64,000 nt of DNA from Cysteiniphilum marinum (GTDB lineage Bacteria > Pseudomonadota > Gammaproteobacteria > Francisellales > Francisellaceae). The DNA lies in contig NZ_JACYVZ010000003.1 of the NCBI RefSeq assembly GCF_014857925.1, positions 62,001 through 126,000 on the forward strand, written 5' to 3'. The notes under the pieces are model-generated. The model saw only the letters and a list, made by a program, of their open reading frames with translations. It ran no database searches and had not been told where the DNA came from. Position 1 is the first letter of the stretch, and the number at the start of each line of letters is the position of its first letter. Positions 19,532-28,612 of this stretch are shown one piece after another. A program made the position numbers and the translations under genes.

Positions 19532-20638
19532 ATGATTAAAAAACAAATGAAGAACGTTGGCTTTATTGGTTGGCGCGGTATGGTTGGGTCAGTGTTGCTT
19601 GAACGAATGCATCAAAATAATGACTTTGCGTCATTAAATCCTATCTTCTTTAGCACATCACAAAAAGGGCAACAAGTCGATATCCTTGGTGTTGGTGCTC
19701 AATTATTACAAGACGCATATGATATAGATAACTTGATGCAAATGCAGATTATTGTCACCTGCCAAGGCAGTGATTATACTGCTGAGATGCTACCTAAATT
19801 GAGAGGCAATGGTTGGCAAGGTTATTGGATTGATGCAGCTTCTCATCTACGCATGGATGAGGATAGTGTGATTGTGTTGGATCCTATCAATCGTGATGTT
19901 ATTGATCGCGCTTTAGCAAGTGGAGTTAAAAACTTTGTCGGTGGCAACTGCACCGTGAGTTTGATGATGTTAGCGATTCAAGGTTTACTTCAAGAGGACC
20001 TCATTAATTGGATTTCTGTCATGAGCTATCAGGCGGTTTCTGGCGCCGGTGCTAAGGCAATGATTGAGCTTGTTAAGCAAATGTCTTTGGCCAATGATGT
20101 TGATATGGCAGATAGTTTGAAGCTTGAGCGTGATATTCATAGCAAAGTGACTGCAAGCAATTTTCCATGTGTGGAGTTTGCAGCACCGATGGCATATAAT
20201 ATTCTGCCCTTTATTGATGCACCATTAGCAAATGGGCAAAGCAAAGAAGAATGGAAAGCGCAAGCAGAAATGAATAAGATTCTACAACGATCATCTACCT
20301 TGCCAATTGATGGCATTTGTGCGCGTGTCCCTGTGTTAAGAGCGCATAGTCAGGCGCTGACGATTGAACTTAAACAATCGGTTGATTTAAAGGAAATAGA
20401 GCAAAAAATAAAAAGTGCAAATGAATGGGTGCGTTTTGTTGACAATGATCCCAAACAAACCGCTCAGCATTTAACGCCGATGGCAGTGAGTAATACCTTG
20501 GATATTGCGGTTGGGCGCTTGAAAAAGACGAATCTTTCAGATCGACATATTCAGCTCTTTACCGTGGGTGATCAACTATTGTGGGGGGCAGCTGAGCCCT
20601 TAAGAAGAATGTTAAATATTTGTCTTACTCACATTTAA
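19532..20638 (+). CDS. asd: aspartate-semialdehyde dehydrogenase
   Basis: Reduces aspartyl phosphate to aspartate semialdehyde, the branch point to lysine/diaminopimelate, methionine and threonine. The NADP-binding start NVGFIGWRGMVGSVLLERM, the phosphate loop FFSTSQ, WIDAASHLRM and the catalytic-cysteine segment GGNCTVSLMMLAIQGL are typical of the gammaproteobacterial Asd subtype (368 residues). RVPVLRAHSQALTIEL near the C-terminus contains the catalytic histidine region. Start could be ATG 19532 or 19547; the later one begins exactly at the conserved strand. Its 3' end overlaps the convergent LysR gene by 27 bases. Confidence 0.94.
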   Translation: MIKKQMKNVGFIGWRGMVGSVLLERMHQNNDFASLNPIFFSTSQKGQQVDILGVGAQLLQDAYDIDNLMQMQIIVTCQGSDYTAEMLPKLRGNGWQGYWIDAASHLRMDEDSVIVLDPINRDVIDRALASGVKNFVGGNCTVSLMMLAIQGLLQEDLINWISVMSYQAVSGAGAKAMIELVKQMSLANDVDMADSLKLERDIHSKVTASNFPCVEFAAPMAYNILPFIDAPLANGQSKEEWKAQAEMNKILQRSSTLPIDGICARVPVLRAHSQALTIELKQSVDLKEIEQKIKSANEWVRFVDNDPKQTAQHLTPMAVSNTLDIAVGRLKKTNLSDRHIQLFTVGDQLLWGAAEPLRRMLNICLTHI

Positions 20639-21553
20639 ATTAGCTGAAGTTGATAACTCAAACAACGCTTGAATAAATTCACGCATTACCTTATTGATCG
20701 GTTTATCTAAGTGATAGGCTAAGTAGGCAGTAAATCCTTTCATGGTGACTTTTTGTAGATCATTGGCAGAGGCACCCTTGGCTTTTAATGCATCAACAAT
20801 ACGAATCAAGCGGCCATCTTTAATTTCCTTTTGCAAAATAAAGTCAGGCAACCAGCCGATACCTAAATTAGCAACAATGGCCTTTTTGGCAACTTGCGCA
20901 TTTGAAAAGATTGAGATGTCTGTGTTTTTCGGTACGGATTTGATGGTTTGTTCATAAAGTAATGATTGCAGCTTAAGGGTGATAAAGGTTTGTTTGAAGA
21001 TATTATCAATGTTTAAGTTATTTAATAATTCATGATTATCGCTTGAGCAAACGAGAGAATTTTCTAAATTGCAGACCTTTTCGTTATAATATTTTTTATC
21101 CATAATATCACGAGAGGCGATAATTAAATCGCCATCGTAACGTTCATATAATGCCGTGTAATCAAGTGTTGTAAAGTTAATATTATAATTTAGTTTAGGG
21201 TGTGACTTTTTCACTTGCTTTAATATCTGAATAATCCACTCATCATAAATAGGTGAGACAACAAGGTTTAATTTGTAGTCTTTATTTTCATGCGATAAAT
21301 GATATAGCAGTTTTTTAAATGAAGCTTGAATTTCGCGCGCATAGGGCAGAAAGTTTTCCCCCTCAGCGGTTAAGAGTGATTTGCGCCCATTAAAATAAAA
21401 AAGCTTTTTGCCAACGTCCATTTCCAAACTTTTGATTTGTTTAGTAACGGCAGGTTGCGTTAAGTGAAGTAAGTTGGCTGCCTCAGTTAAGTTTTCTGTT
21501 TCAACCACTTGTAAAAATATTTGAATTTGTTTGTAGGTTAAGTTATATGCCAT
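20612..21553 (-). CDS. LysR-family transcriptional regulator
   Basis: A 313-residue regulator with the standard N-terminal winged helix-turn-helix: YKQIQIFLQVVETENLTEAA, then LLHLTQPAVTKQIKSLEMD and GKKLFYFNGRKSLLTAEGE. The C-terminal inducer-binding domain spans about residues 90-300. LysR proteins usually regulate a divergent gene, but the next gene upstream (TerC family) points the same way 285 bases off, so the target cannot be guessed from context. It overlaps the convergent asd gene. Confidence 0.9.
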   Translation of the reverse strand: MAYNLTYKQIQIFLQVVETENLTEAANLLHLTQPAVTKQIKSLEMDVGKKLFYFNGRKSLLTAEGENFLPYAREIQASFKKLLYHLSHENKDYKLNLVVSPIYDEWIIQILKQVKKSHPKLNYNINFTTLDYTALYERYDGDLIIASRDIMDKKYYNEKVCNLENSLVCSSDNHELLNNLNIDNIFKQTFITLKLQSLLYEQTIKSVPKNTDISIFSNAQVAKKAIVANLGIGWLPDFILQKEIKDGRLIRIVDALKAKGASANDLQKVTMKGFTAYLAYHLDKPINKVMREFIQALFELSTSANLNVSKTNI

Positions 21554-21644
21554 TTTGATTGATTCATACTTAGCTAAACTTGTGATGTAAACGTATTATA
21601 AATAGCTTTTAGAGTAATGTCATTGGCTGTTTTTATTGCTGAGT

Positions 21645-21724
21645 GTAGGTGCAGCAAGTCAGAAAACATCCGTGTGAATCACGCTAGGGGGAGTGCGCTA
21701 CTGCTTGTTTTTCCTGTCACCTAC
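21645..21724. repeat. possible structured inverted repeat upstream of the LysR gene
   Basis: The 7-bp arms GTAGGTG and CACCTAC enclose about 66 bases that can pair imperfectly (a CGTGTGAATCACG palindrome lies inside). It is in the 285-bp leader region of the LysR gene and just downstream of the TerC gene. It could be a terminator-like palindrome, a repeat relic or a leader structure; the sequence alone does not decide. Confidence 0.3.
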
Positions 21725-21838
21725 GGTAGCTAATACTATAGTGTTTAAATGCTTAATGCAAGCCGTTGATTTCTGATTAAGCATGAGACATTAACACATG
21801 ATTTACAGATATATAAGGTAAATTTATAAGCTCTTGGC

Positions 21839-22528
21839 TTAAAGTTCCTTTTTAAGTGATGTGTGAAAAATGAAAATAACAATAGAAAAGCCAAGTGCTA
21901 CCAAAAGATATGATTTGTCGATCACAATGTCTATGCCTACGGCCATTAATATCAAGCCTATAAAAATAAGTGAAGCTAAAGCAATTAATTTAAGTTGTAG
22001 TGAATGTGTTAATCTCATTAAAAATCGTGAAGCTAATAACATAATTGCACATGAGGCAAGAATAGATGCTGCGATCACAAAAATGTTGTTACTTAAGCCA
22101 ATCGCAGTGATCACGCTATCAATTGAAAAAACGGCATCGATTAAAATAATCTGTGCAATTGCGCTTAGCATGTTTTTGGCAACTTGTGTTGAGATGGTTT
22201 TAGGACGGTATAACAGATAGATTTCATGTAGTGCTTTACACAATAAAAATAATCCACCGATGATTAGGATCATGTCTTTAATGCTAATGCCATTACCAAA
22301 AATGGAGAAAAGTGGTATTGTCCACTGCATGATTAAACTAATGAATAGTAATGATACGATACGCATTACTGCCGCTAATGAAATGGCAGTTATTTGCGCC
22401 TTGCGTTGTTGGTTAGTGGGAAGTTTGGCAGTCACAAGATAAATAAACAATAAATTATCAATCGCTAAGATAGTCTCAAGCGCAGTGATGGTTAAAAAGC
22501 TTGTAATAAGTTCCAGCGGAACGTCCAA
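21839..22528 (-). CDS. TerC-family integral membrane protein
   Basis: A polytopic membrane protein of the TerC/YkoY family, members of which are linked to metal (notably manganese) export or co-translational metal loading of secreted enzymes. The family motif is seen twice: ETILAIDNLLFIYLV near the N-terminus and a matching DAVFSIDSVITAIGL in the second half. About seven hydrophobic helices are visible. ATG starts at 22591 or 22564 would add a hydrophilic tail. The TTG at 22528 follows an AGAGGA ribosome site and begins where TerC proteins normally begin, so it is preferred. The gene is divergent from the ferritin-like gene. Confidence 0.83.
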   Translation of the reverse strand: MDVPLELITSFLTITALETILAIDNLLFIYLVTAKLPTNQQRKAQITAISLAAVMRIVSLLFISLIMQWTIPLFSIFGNGISIKDMILIIGGLFLLCKALHEIYLLYRPKTISTQVAKNMLSAIAQIILIDAVFSIDSVITAIGLSNNIFVIAASILASCAIMLLASRFLMRLTHSLQLKLIALASLIFIGLILMAVGIDIVIDKSYLLVALGFSIVIFIFHTSLKKEL

Positions 22529-22703
22529 TCTAGGTATCCTCTTAAGTGTATATAATGACGGCATAAATGATAAACGGATACAAAGGTACATGTAAACTTG
22601 CTACGGCAATTATTTTTAAGTTATTTTAACTTGTTTTTAGCAGTTCGCTTGTGGCAGACTTTGAAAGCGCAAGAATACCAATTCAATATACAGGAGAAAT
22701 ACA

Positions 22704-23147
22704 ATGGAATTAGTTGCTGCAAAAAAGGATAAAATTTTTCATGCCTTAAACGCAATCCTTGAGCATGAGATGGCAGGTGTTGTTCGTTATACGCATTACT
22801 CATTAATGATCATTGGTCACGGTAGAATCCCAATTGTCAGCTGGATGCGTGCGCAAGCGCAAGAGAGTCTAACGCATGCAACGCAAGCCGGTGAGATGAT
22901 TACTCATTTTGGTGAACATCCATCACTTAGAATTGCGCCTTTAACTGAAACACATAAGCATAATATTGATGAAATTTTAACGGAAAGTTTAGAGCACGAG
23001 CATGGTGCATTAAAACTATATCGTGAGCTTTTAGCATTAGCAGAAGAAGCAAACTCGATTATTTTGGAAGAATATGCGCGTGGTCTTATCGTTGAAGAAG
23101 AAACGCATATTGGTGAAGTTGAAAAGATGCTTAAAAAACCATTTTAG
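22704..23147 (+). CDS. ferritin-like/bacterioferritin-type protein
   Basis: A four-helix-bundle protein of 147 residues, probably an iron-storage or iron-detoxifying ferritin homologue. Candidate di-iron ligands are E20 or E22 in ILEHEMAG, E54 with H58 in QAQESLTHA, the EHEHGAL segment near 97, and E132 with H135 in EEETHIGEVEKML. The first-helix-pair spacing (ExxxH rather than ExxH) differs from classical bacterioferritin, and I see no clear haem-ligand methionine, so exact function is uncertain. It has a good AGGAG ribosome site and stands alone between the TerC and sugar-phosphate genes. Confidence 0.75.
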   Translation: MELVAAKKDKIFHALNAILEHEMAGVVRYTHYSLMIIGHGRIPIVSWMRAQAQESLTHATQAGEMITHFGEHPSLRIAPLTETHKHNIDEILTESLEHEHGALKLYRELLALAEEANSIILEEYARGLIVEEETHIGEVEKMLKKPF

Positions 23148-23168
23148 AAGATAACTTAAGATAAGTGA

Positions 23169-23196
23169 TTGCTGTCCTTATTTAAATTGTTACAAT
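23169..23196 (+). promoter_or_regulatory. candidate sigma70 promoter for the SIS enzyme-nagA operon
   Basis: A TTGCTG -35-like box and a TACAAT -10 box are separated by 16 bases, about 30 bases before the start codon of the downstream gene. Found by eye; no operator sequence was recognised. Confidence 0.4.
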
Positions 23197-23225
23197 AGTT
23201 TCACGCATTACGTGTGGAACCATTT

Positions 23226-24257
23226 ATGTCTGAAACCATTATGTATCAAGAGGCGTTATCAGCGCCTACTAAAGTTGCCGAACAATTACAAAACAATACA
23301 AAGATTTGGCAAGAGGTTTGTACCTATCTTAAGGCGCATCAGCCGGCATTTGCAGCAACCGTTGCTCGCGGTAGTTCCGATCATGCAGCCACCTATGCCA
23401 AGTATTTATTAGAAAGTAAAATAGGTCTGGTTACGGCATCAATTGCACCATCTATTTATACAATTTATCAAAGTCAAACTTTGGTAGCAAACAGCCTGTT
23501 TTTAGGTATTTCACAATCAGGCAAAAGCCCTGATTTAGTGCAATCATTCTTAAGTGTGAAAGATCAAGCAACTACCGTTGCCTTAGTTAATGTCGAGGGT
23601 TCACCATTGGCAGATGCTGCAAGATTTGTCGTACCACTTTTAGCAGGGGAAGAAAAAGCGGTTGCTGCAACCAAAAGTTATATTTGTGCGTTGACCGCGT
23701 TGGCACAGTTTATTGCTATTTATACGGAAGATAAGGTATTGCAAGAAGCACTTAATGCATTGCCTGAGTATTTGTCCTTAGCGGCGAACCTTGATTGGCA
23801 GGTGGTGATTGATGCATTAAAAGATGAACAAGATGCCTATATTATTGGTCGTGGCTATGGTTATGCAATTGCTCAAGAAGCAGCTTTGAAGCTTAAAGAA
23901 ACAGCATGTATACATTCAGAGCCGTTTAGTTCAGCTGAAGTATTGCATGGTCCATTTGCTTTGATTAAAAAAGCATTCCCAACGTTGGTTTTTGCACAAA
24001 ATGATGCATCAGCTAAGGGCACAATTGAGTTGGCGCAAAAAATGCATCAAATGGGTGCGAATGTGATGTTTGCGATGCCTGGATCACAGCATGTTGACAC
24101 CACGCATAATCTTAAGACAACCAAAAGCTTGCACCCATTATTAGACCCGATTTTGTTGATTCAAAGCTTTTACACCATGGCAGCAAGGCTTGCTACAGCA
24201 CGCGGATTAAATCCAGATCAGCCAGAGAATCTCAATAAAGTGACACAAACGGTGTAA
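23226..24257 (+). CDS. SIS-domain glucosamine-6-phosphate deaminase (NagB-II type)
   Basis: A protein of about 343 residues with two sugar-isomerase (SIS) domains like the C-terminal part of GlmS but no glutaminase domain. Features are VARGSSDHAATYAKYLLE and GISQSGKSPDLVQSFLS in domain one, with AATKSYICALTALAQF after it. Domain two has IIGRGYGYAIAQEAALKLKETACIHSEPFSSAEVLHGP, and the C-terminus is NPDQPENLNKVTQTV. Such proteins next to nagA usually deaminate and isomerise glucosamine-6-phosphate to fructose-6-phosphate. ATG 23226 gives a better-spaced start than 23214. The nagA start lies four bases after the stop, so this is an operon for amino-sugar use. Confidence 0.85.
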   Translation: MSETIMYQEALSAPTKVAEQLQNNTKIWQEVCTYLKAHQPAFAATVARGSSDHAATYAKYLLESKIGLVTASIAPSIYTIYQSQTLVANSLFLGISQSGKSPDLVQSFLSVKDQATTVALVNVEGSPLADAARFVVPLLAGEEKAVAATKSYICALTALAQFIAIYTEDKVLQEALNALPEYLSLAANLDWQVVIDALKDEQDAYIIGRGYGYAIAQEAALKLKETACIHSEPFSSAEVLHGPFALIKKAFPTLVFAQNDASAKGTIELAQKMHQMGANVMFAMPGSQHVDTTHNLKTTKSLHPLLDPILLIQSFYTMAARLATARGLNPDQPENLNKVTQTV

Positions 24258-24261
24258 AGTG

Positions 24262-25410
24262 ATGCAAAGTTATCGAATAACAGGCGCCGAAATCATCACT
24301 AAAGATGCTGTTTTAGAAGGTGAAATTGCCGTTGAGTGCGGCAAAATTATGGCAGTTGGTGAGCCACTCCCAGATTTTTCACATTTGCCTGTAGTGGAAT
24401 ATCATCAAAGTGATAAGGTGATTCCAGGATTTATTGATACCCATATTCATGGCAGTTGTGGTTGTGATGTAATGGATGGTGAGATTGAATCCTTAAAAGT
24501 GATTACATCATCCTTGTATCGTCAAGGGGTTACTTCGTTTTTAGCAACGACAATGACCCAAACTGAAGCGGCAATTAGCAAAGCACTTAATAATGTCGCT
24601 GACTTTAATAAGGCGCATGCTTATGGGCAACATTTTGCCAATATCTTAGGTGTGCATTTAGAAGGTCCCTTTATTTCACCGGATAAAATTGGTGCACAAA
24701 ACCCTGAGTTTTTGCAGGAGTCTTCGATTGCTAAGCTTAAAAGCTGGCAAGATAAGGCAAATAACCTAGTTAAGAAAATCACATTTGCGCCAGAGATGTT
24801 AGGTGTTAATCAGGTGATTGATTGGTGTGTTAATGAGCAAGTGATTGCTTCGATTGGACACACCAATTGCACAGCAAAAGAAGCGCTAGAAGCTATTGAT
24901 CGAGGTTGTTCTCAAGCGACGCATTTATTTAATGCGATGAGTGGCATTGATCACCGTAAACCTGGAGCGGCAACCGCTTTACTAATGTCAGAGAAGGTTG
25001 TTGCTGAGTTGATCGTTGATGGTGTGCATCTGGCACCTGAAATCGTTGATATGGTTTATCGCGTTAAAGGAGCTGATGGTATTCTGTTGGTCACTGATGC
25101 GATGTCAGCACAAGCTCATGGCGAGGGTGTGTTTGATCTTGGTGGACAGAAAGTAATTGTCAAAGATAATGAAGCACGACTAGAAAATGGTGTATTAGCT
25201 GGTAGTGTGCTGACGATGAATAATGCATTAAAAAACATGCTCACATATAGTGATTGCAGTTTGTCGGAGATTGTTAAGATGACGAGCTATAATGCCGCGA
25301 AGAGTCTTAATATGCATCATTATAAAGGGGACATCAAAAAAGGGGCTGATGCTGATTTGGTCGTTGTTGATAAGCATTTCCAGATCAAGCAAGTATTTAA
25401 AGCGTTATAA
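24262..25410 (+). CDS. nagA: N-acetylglucosamine-6-phosphate deacetylase
   Basis: Removes acetate from N-acetylglucosamine-6-phosphate, feeding the deaminase encoded just upstream. The amidohydrolase metal motif is IPGFIDTHIHGSCGCD. Then come GVHLEGPFISPDKIGAQNP, ASIGHTNCTAKEAL, the metal-ligand histidine in ATHLFNAMSGIDHRKPG, VDGVHLAPE and the catalytic aspartate in LLVTDAMSAQ. 382 residues, normal length. A GTG at 24259 precedes ATG 24262 directly. The stop codon shares one base with the start of the next gene. Confidence 0.93.
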   Translation: MQSYRITGAEIITKDAVLEGEIAVECGKIMAVGEPLPDFSHLPVVEYHQSDKVIPGFIDTHIHGSCGCDVMDGEIESLKVITSSLYRQGVTSFLATTMTQTEAAISKALNNVADFNKAHAYGQHFANILGVHLEGPFISPDKIGAQNPEFLQESSIAKLKSWQDKANNLVKKITFAPEMLGVNQVIDWCVNEQVIASIGHTNCTAKEALEAIDRGCSQATHLFNAMSGIDHRKPGAATALLMSEKVVAELIVDGVHLAPEIVDMVYRVKGADGILLVTDAMSAQAHGEGVFDLGGQKVIVKDNEARLENGVLAGSVLTMNNALKNMLTYSDCSLSEIVKMTSYNAAKSLNMHHYKGDIKKGADADLVVVDKHFQIKQVFKAL

Positions 25411-26606
25411 TGAAAGTCGATGTTATTGTTATTGGGGCGGGTGCCTCAGGACTTATGTGTGCCATTGAGGCGGCGAAAAGAGGGCGCAAAGTATTGGTTC
25501 TTGATCATGCTAATAAAGTGGGTAAAAAGATACTTATGTCAGGTGGCGGACGCTGTAATTTCACAAATTACTATGTTGAGCCGGCGCGCTTTTTATCACA
25601 AAATCCGCATTTTTGTAAGTCTGCCTTAACGCGTTATACGCAATGGGATTTTATCGCATTGGTTGACAGCTATCAGCTTAATTACCATGAGAAAACATTG
25701 GGACAGCTTTTCTGTGATGGTAAGTCACATGAGATCGTTGATATTCTACTGAATGAATGCCGTAAATATCAGGTTGAAATTAAACTTAATACGACAGTTA
25801 ATCAGATGCGCCAATGTGATCAAGCGGCATCAGCTGAGCTTGGGTTTTATGTTAAAACAACCGCCGGTGATTATCATGCCGAGTCTGTTGTTATTGCTAC
25901 AGGTGGGCTCTCAATCCCAACAATGGGAGCCACAGGCTTTGGTTATGAGATCGCACGTCAGTTTGGTCTTCAAGTGTTGCCAACCTCAGCGGCATTGGTG
26001 CCCTTCGTTCTTGGCGAGCATGATAAATTAAAATATGCTGAGCTTTCGGGCGTTTCGGTATTTACTGAGGTCAGTTGTAATAATCAGAGCTTTCGCGAGA
26101 ATTTGCTATTTACACATCGCGGTTTAAGTGGACCTGTGATGCTACAGATCTCATCTTATTGGCAGCTGGGAGATTATTTGCATATCAACTTATTGCCAGA
26201 AATAGCCTCATTAAGTGAATTGCTTCATGTGCACAAAAAATCACAAGGTGACACACTCTTAAAGTCACTGTTAGAAAATTACTTACCTAAAAGGCTATTG
26301 CCTTTATTTGTGGATGAATTATTACTTAATAAAAAGCTAGCAGATTTTTCTAATAGTGAGATCGAGCAGATGATGCAATGCTTACAATCATGGCAGATAA
26401 AACCCTGTGGTACGGAAGGATATCGCACGGCCGAGGTCACCAAAGGTGGGGTTAGTTGTGATGAAATTTCTTCAAAAACAATGGAAAGTCACAAGATTAA
26501 AGGGCTTTATTTCATTGGTGAGGTCGTTGATGTCACTGGATGGCTTGGTGGATATAACTTTCAATGGGCGTGGGCTTCAGGGTGGGCTGCGGGTCAATTT
26601 GTATGA
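25410..26606 (+). CDS. YhiN/HI0933-type flavoprotein
   Basis: An FAD-binding protein of 398 residues in the family called HI0933-like, BaiN/YhiN or aminoacetone-oxidase-like; its reaction is not settled. The N-terminal dinucleotide fold is VIVIGAGASGLMCAIEAAKRG, followed by the family hallmark GKKILMSGGGRCNFTN. A second flavin segment is VVIATGGLSIPTMGATGFGY, and the C-terminus carries the signature GLYFIGEVVDVTGWLGGYNFQWAWASG. It overlaps nagA by one base and probably belongs to that transcript, although a link to amino-sugar use is not implied by the family. Confidence 0.9.
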   Translation: MKVDVIVIGAGASGLMCAIEAAKRGRKVLVLDHANKVGKKILMSGGGRCNFTNYYVEPARFLSQNPHFCKSALTRYTQWDFIALVDSYQLNYHEKTLGQLFCDGKSHEIVDILLNECRKYQVEIKLNTTVNQMRQCDQAASAELGFYVKTTAGDYHAESVVIATGGLSIPTMGATGFGYEIARQFGLQVLPTSAALVPFVLGEHDKLKYAELSGVSVFTEVSCNNQSFRENLLFTHRGLSGPVMLQISSYWQLGDYLHINLLPEIASLSELLHVHKKSQGDTLLKSLLENYLPKRLLPLFVDELLLNKKLADFSNSEIEQMMQCLQSWQIKPCGTEGYRTAEVTKGGVSCDEISSKTMESHKIKGLYFIGEVVDVTGWLGGYNFQWAWASGWAAGQFV

Positions 26607-26686
26607 AGTTGATCTGTTAGTAATCAAGTTAATTTAAGAGTAATCATTGTATAATAATTTATTTACCGTATGCATATTGTTATGTA

Positions 26687-26715
26687 TTTACAAGCTTTAA
26701 AAATGCCGCTATAGT
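26687..26715 (+). promoter_or_regulatory. candidate sigma70 promoter of the amino-acid permease
   Basis: TTTACA (26687-26692) and TATAGT (26710-26715) are separated by exactly 17 bases, a near-consensus arrangement. Transcription from about 26722 would leave a leader of roughly 100 bases before the strong ribosome site GAGGGAAGAGGA of the permease gene. Confidence 0.5.
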
Positions 26716-26822
26716 CTGTCCCCTTGGGTGGCATGTATTTGAAAAAATAATGCTTTATTTTTAAACGGCGGATTCGTATAAAAAGTAATGTAAATAATAG
26801 AATTAAAAGAGGGAAGAGGAAT

Positions 26823-28325
26823 ATGGGTGCAGAGTTCACACCAAAAAAATCAGGCGTATCACTATTAAGTGCAACCTTGTTAAGTGCCACTTGTATGGTT
26901 GGTTCAGGTTGGCTTTTCAGTGCTCAATTAACCGCAAAAATCGCAGGAAACTGGGCGTTTCTTGCATGGGTTCTAGCCGCTATTTTAGTTTTATTAGTTG
27001 GTTTATGTTTAGCTAAGGTTGTTGCGGTTTACCCAGTGCGTGGAGCAACAACACGATCAAGTGCGTTATCACACAATGGTATCTTTGGTATGCCATTTGC
27101 ATTTGCTAATTGGTTTGGCATTATGGTGGTGATTGCCACTGAGGCACAAGCAACAACACAGTACTTGTCAGCAGCGATTGGATCTGATGCATTGATGCAG
27201 AATCATGTTCTCACTTATGGTGGTAAATTTCTAGCGTTAGGCATTTTATTGGTCTACTTGATCGTGAACTTTTATGGCATTAAGTTGTTAACACGAGTAA
27301 ACAATGTGGTCACCGTGCTTAAGGTTTTTACACCATTATTTGCAATCGCTGTTTTTTTGATTGCTGCATTTGATCACTCAGGCTTGAGTAACAACTTTAA
27401 TTTACCAACCAATGGTGACTATGGCTTTAGCAGTGCGGTGATGGCAATTATTGGTGCAGGATTGATTTACTCATTTAATGGCTTTCAGATCAGTGTCTCG
27501 TTTGCCAGTGAGATTAAAAATCCAAAACGTAATGTGCCATTGTCCATTATCTTATCGATCTTTATTATTTTGATTGTTTATATGGGTTTGCAGTATGCAT
27601 TTATGGCGGCCGTTCCACATGAGCTTTTAGTTAAAAATGGTGGTTGGCAAGGCATGAATTTCTCATCACCATTATTGAATTTAGCGATGTTGTTAGGTTT
27701 GAATTTCTTAGCTATTTTGTTGTTAGCTGACAGTGTGGTCAGTCCATCTGGCACCGGATATACCTATCTTGGTGCTTCATCACGCATGCTTTACGCAATG
27801 TCAGCAGAAGGGCAAATGCCACGTTGGATTGCCAAGCTTGATCCAGTATATAATTTCTCAAAGCGCTCAATGATGATTAACTGGATATTAGCAGCAATTG
27901 TCTTATTTAATGCCGAGAGCTGGGCAGCGTTGATGGTTGTGGTAACTGGTTATCATGTTGTTGGCTATATGGCAGCACCGATTAGTATGGGTGCAATTGC
28001 GCCTAAAACACGTTGGTTAGGGTTGGTCGTTTTTGTTATTTTAGGACTTATCATGCTTACGATTCCAAGCCATGATTTGATGTTGGTCAATAGTTCATTA
28101 ACGATTTTATTGCTCATTTATGCGTTCATTCAGCACAAAGTTGGCGTGCAAAAGCTATTATTGTTTATTCTGCCATTTATTGCTTACTTATGGTTATTAT
28201 ATATCGTGCCAAATATCTGGTTTGTTGCAGTCATATCTGTCATTTTTTATATTTTAATTACAACCAAATCGTATGTCGCAATGTGTAAAGAGCATGGTGA
28301 TTTAAATCGAGTGATTGAAGATTAA
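26823..28325 (+). CDS. APC-family amino-acid permease
   Basis: A polytopic inner-membrane transporter of 500 residues with about 12 hydrophobic helices. The helix-1 unwound motif typical of the APC superfamily is visible as TCMVGSGWLFSAQLTAK. Helix 6 has the GAGLIYSFNGFQISVSFASEIKNPKRNVP segment, in which the conserved acidic/Lys-Asn-Pro turn marks this family. An SPSGTGYTYLGASSRMLYAMS segment follows in helix 8. The substrate cannot be read from the sequence; Francisella-type genomes hold many paralogues. It has its own promoter and sits convergent to the nrd operon. Confidence 0.87.
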   Translation: MGAEFTPKKSGVSLLSATLLSATCMVGSGWLFSAQLTAKIAGNWAFLAWVLAAILVLLVGLCLAKVVAVYPVRGATTRSSALSHNGIFGMPFAFANWFGIMVVIATEAQATTQYLSAAIGSDALMQNHVLTYGGKFLALGILLVYLIVNFYGIKLLTRVNNVVTVLKVFTPLFAIAVFLIAAFDHSGLSNNFNLPTNGDYGFSSAVMAIIGAGLIYSFNGFQISVSFASEIKNPKRNVPLSIILSIFIILIVYMGLQYAFMAAVPHELLVKNGGWQGMNFSSPLLNLAMLLGLNFLAILLLADSVVSPSGTGYTYLGASSRMLYAMSAEGQMPRWIAKLDPVYNFSKRSMMINWILAAIVLFNAESWAALMVVVTGYHVVGYMAAPISMGAIAPKTRWLGLVVFVILGLIMLTIPSHDLMLVNSSLTILLLIYAFIQHKVGVQKLLLFILPFIAYLWLLYIVPNIWFVAVISVIFYILITTKSYVAMCKEHGDLNRVIED

Positions 28326-28336
28326 TAGTGCTAATC

Positions 28337-28361
28337 TCATCGTAAGTCATTTTGCGGTGTT
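28337..28361 (+). repeat. possible short relic of the dispersed palindromic element
   Basis: TCGTAAGTCATTTTGCGGTGTT matches the left-arm sequence TCGTAAATCATTTTGCGGTATT of the 165-bp elements at about 20 of 22 positions. It is only 25 bases long and lies in the 39-bp gap between the permease and ferredoxin genes, so chance similarity cannot be excluded. Confidence 0.35.
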
Positions 28362-28364
28362 GGC

Positions 28365-28610
28365 TTAGAGCTCTACCATATGGCTTATCCCTTTTGCAAT
28401 ACAAATAAGTACTTCATCTTCTTTAATAAAAGCCAGTGGCTCTTTGGTATATTCAATGTTTCCTGAGATTAGTTGGCAGCGACAGGTGCCACATACACCA
28501 TCGCGGCACTGAAAGTTGGCAGTAATACCTTGCTGTTCAAGCCATTCAAGTATCGTTAATTCATTATTATCAATCGTTATAATTTGATCATTAAGCTTAA
28601 TACGAACCAT
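28365..28610 (-). CDS. [2Fe-2S] ferredoxin of the NrdB-maintenance type (YfaE-like)
   Basis: A small plant-type ferredoxin of 81 residues. The cluster ligands are in CRDGVCGTCRC and the later cysteine in EVLICIAKG, the usual C-x4-C-x2-C...C arrangement. In enterobacteria a ferredoxin in this position (YfaE) helps assemble or restore the di-iron tyrosyl-radical cofactor of NrdB. Here it follows nrdB by two bases on the same strand, so the same task is likely. Confidence 0.87.
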   Translation of the reverse strand: MVRIKLNDQIITIDNNELTILEWLEQQGITANFQCRDGVCGTCRCQLISGNIEYTKEPLAFIKEDEVLICIAKGISHMVEL

Positions 28611-28612
28611 TG

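Noticed and set aside
22661-22692. TTGAAA ... CAATAT as promoter of the ferritin-like gene.
   Set aside because: Transcription would begin inside or after the AGGAG ribosome site, so it could not serve that gene.
22529-22703. Manganese (yybP-ykoY) riboswitch before the TerC-family gene.
   Set aside because: This gap is short and lacks the conserved loops of that RNA; the structured stretch at 21645 is downstream of TerC, on the wrong side.
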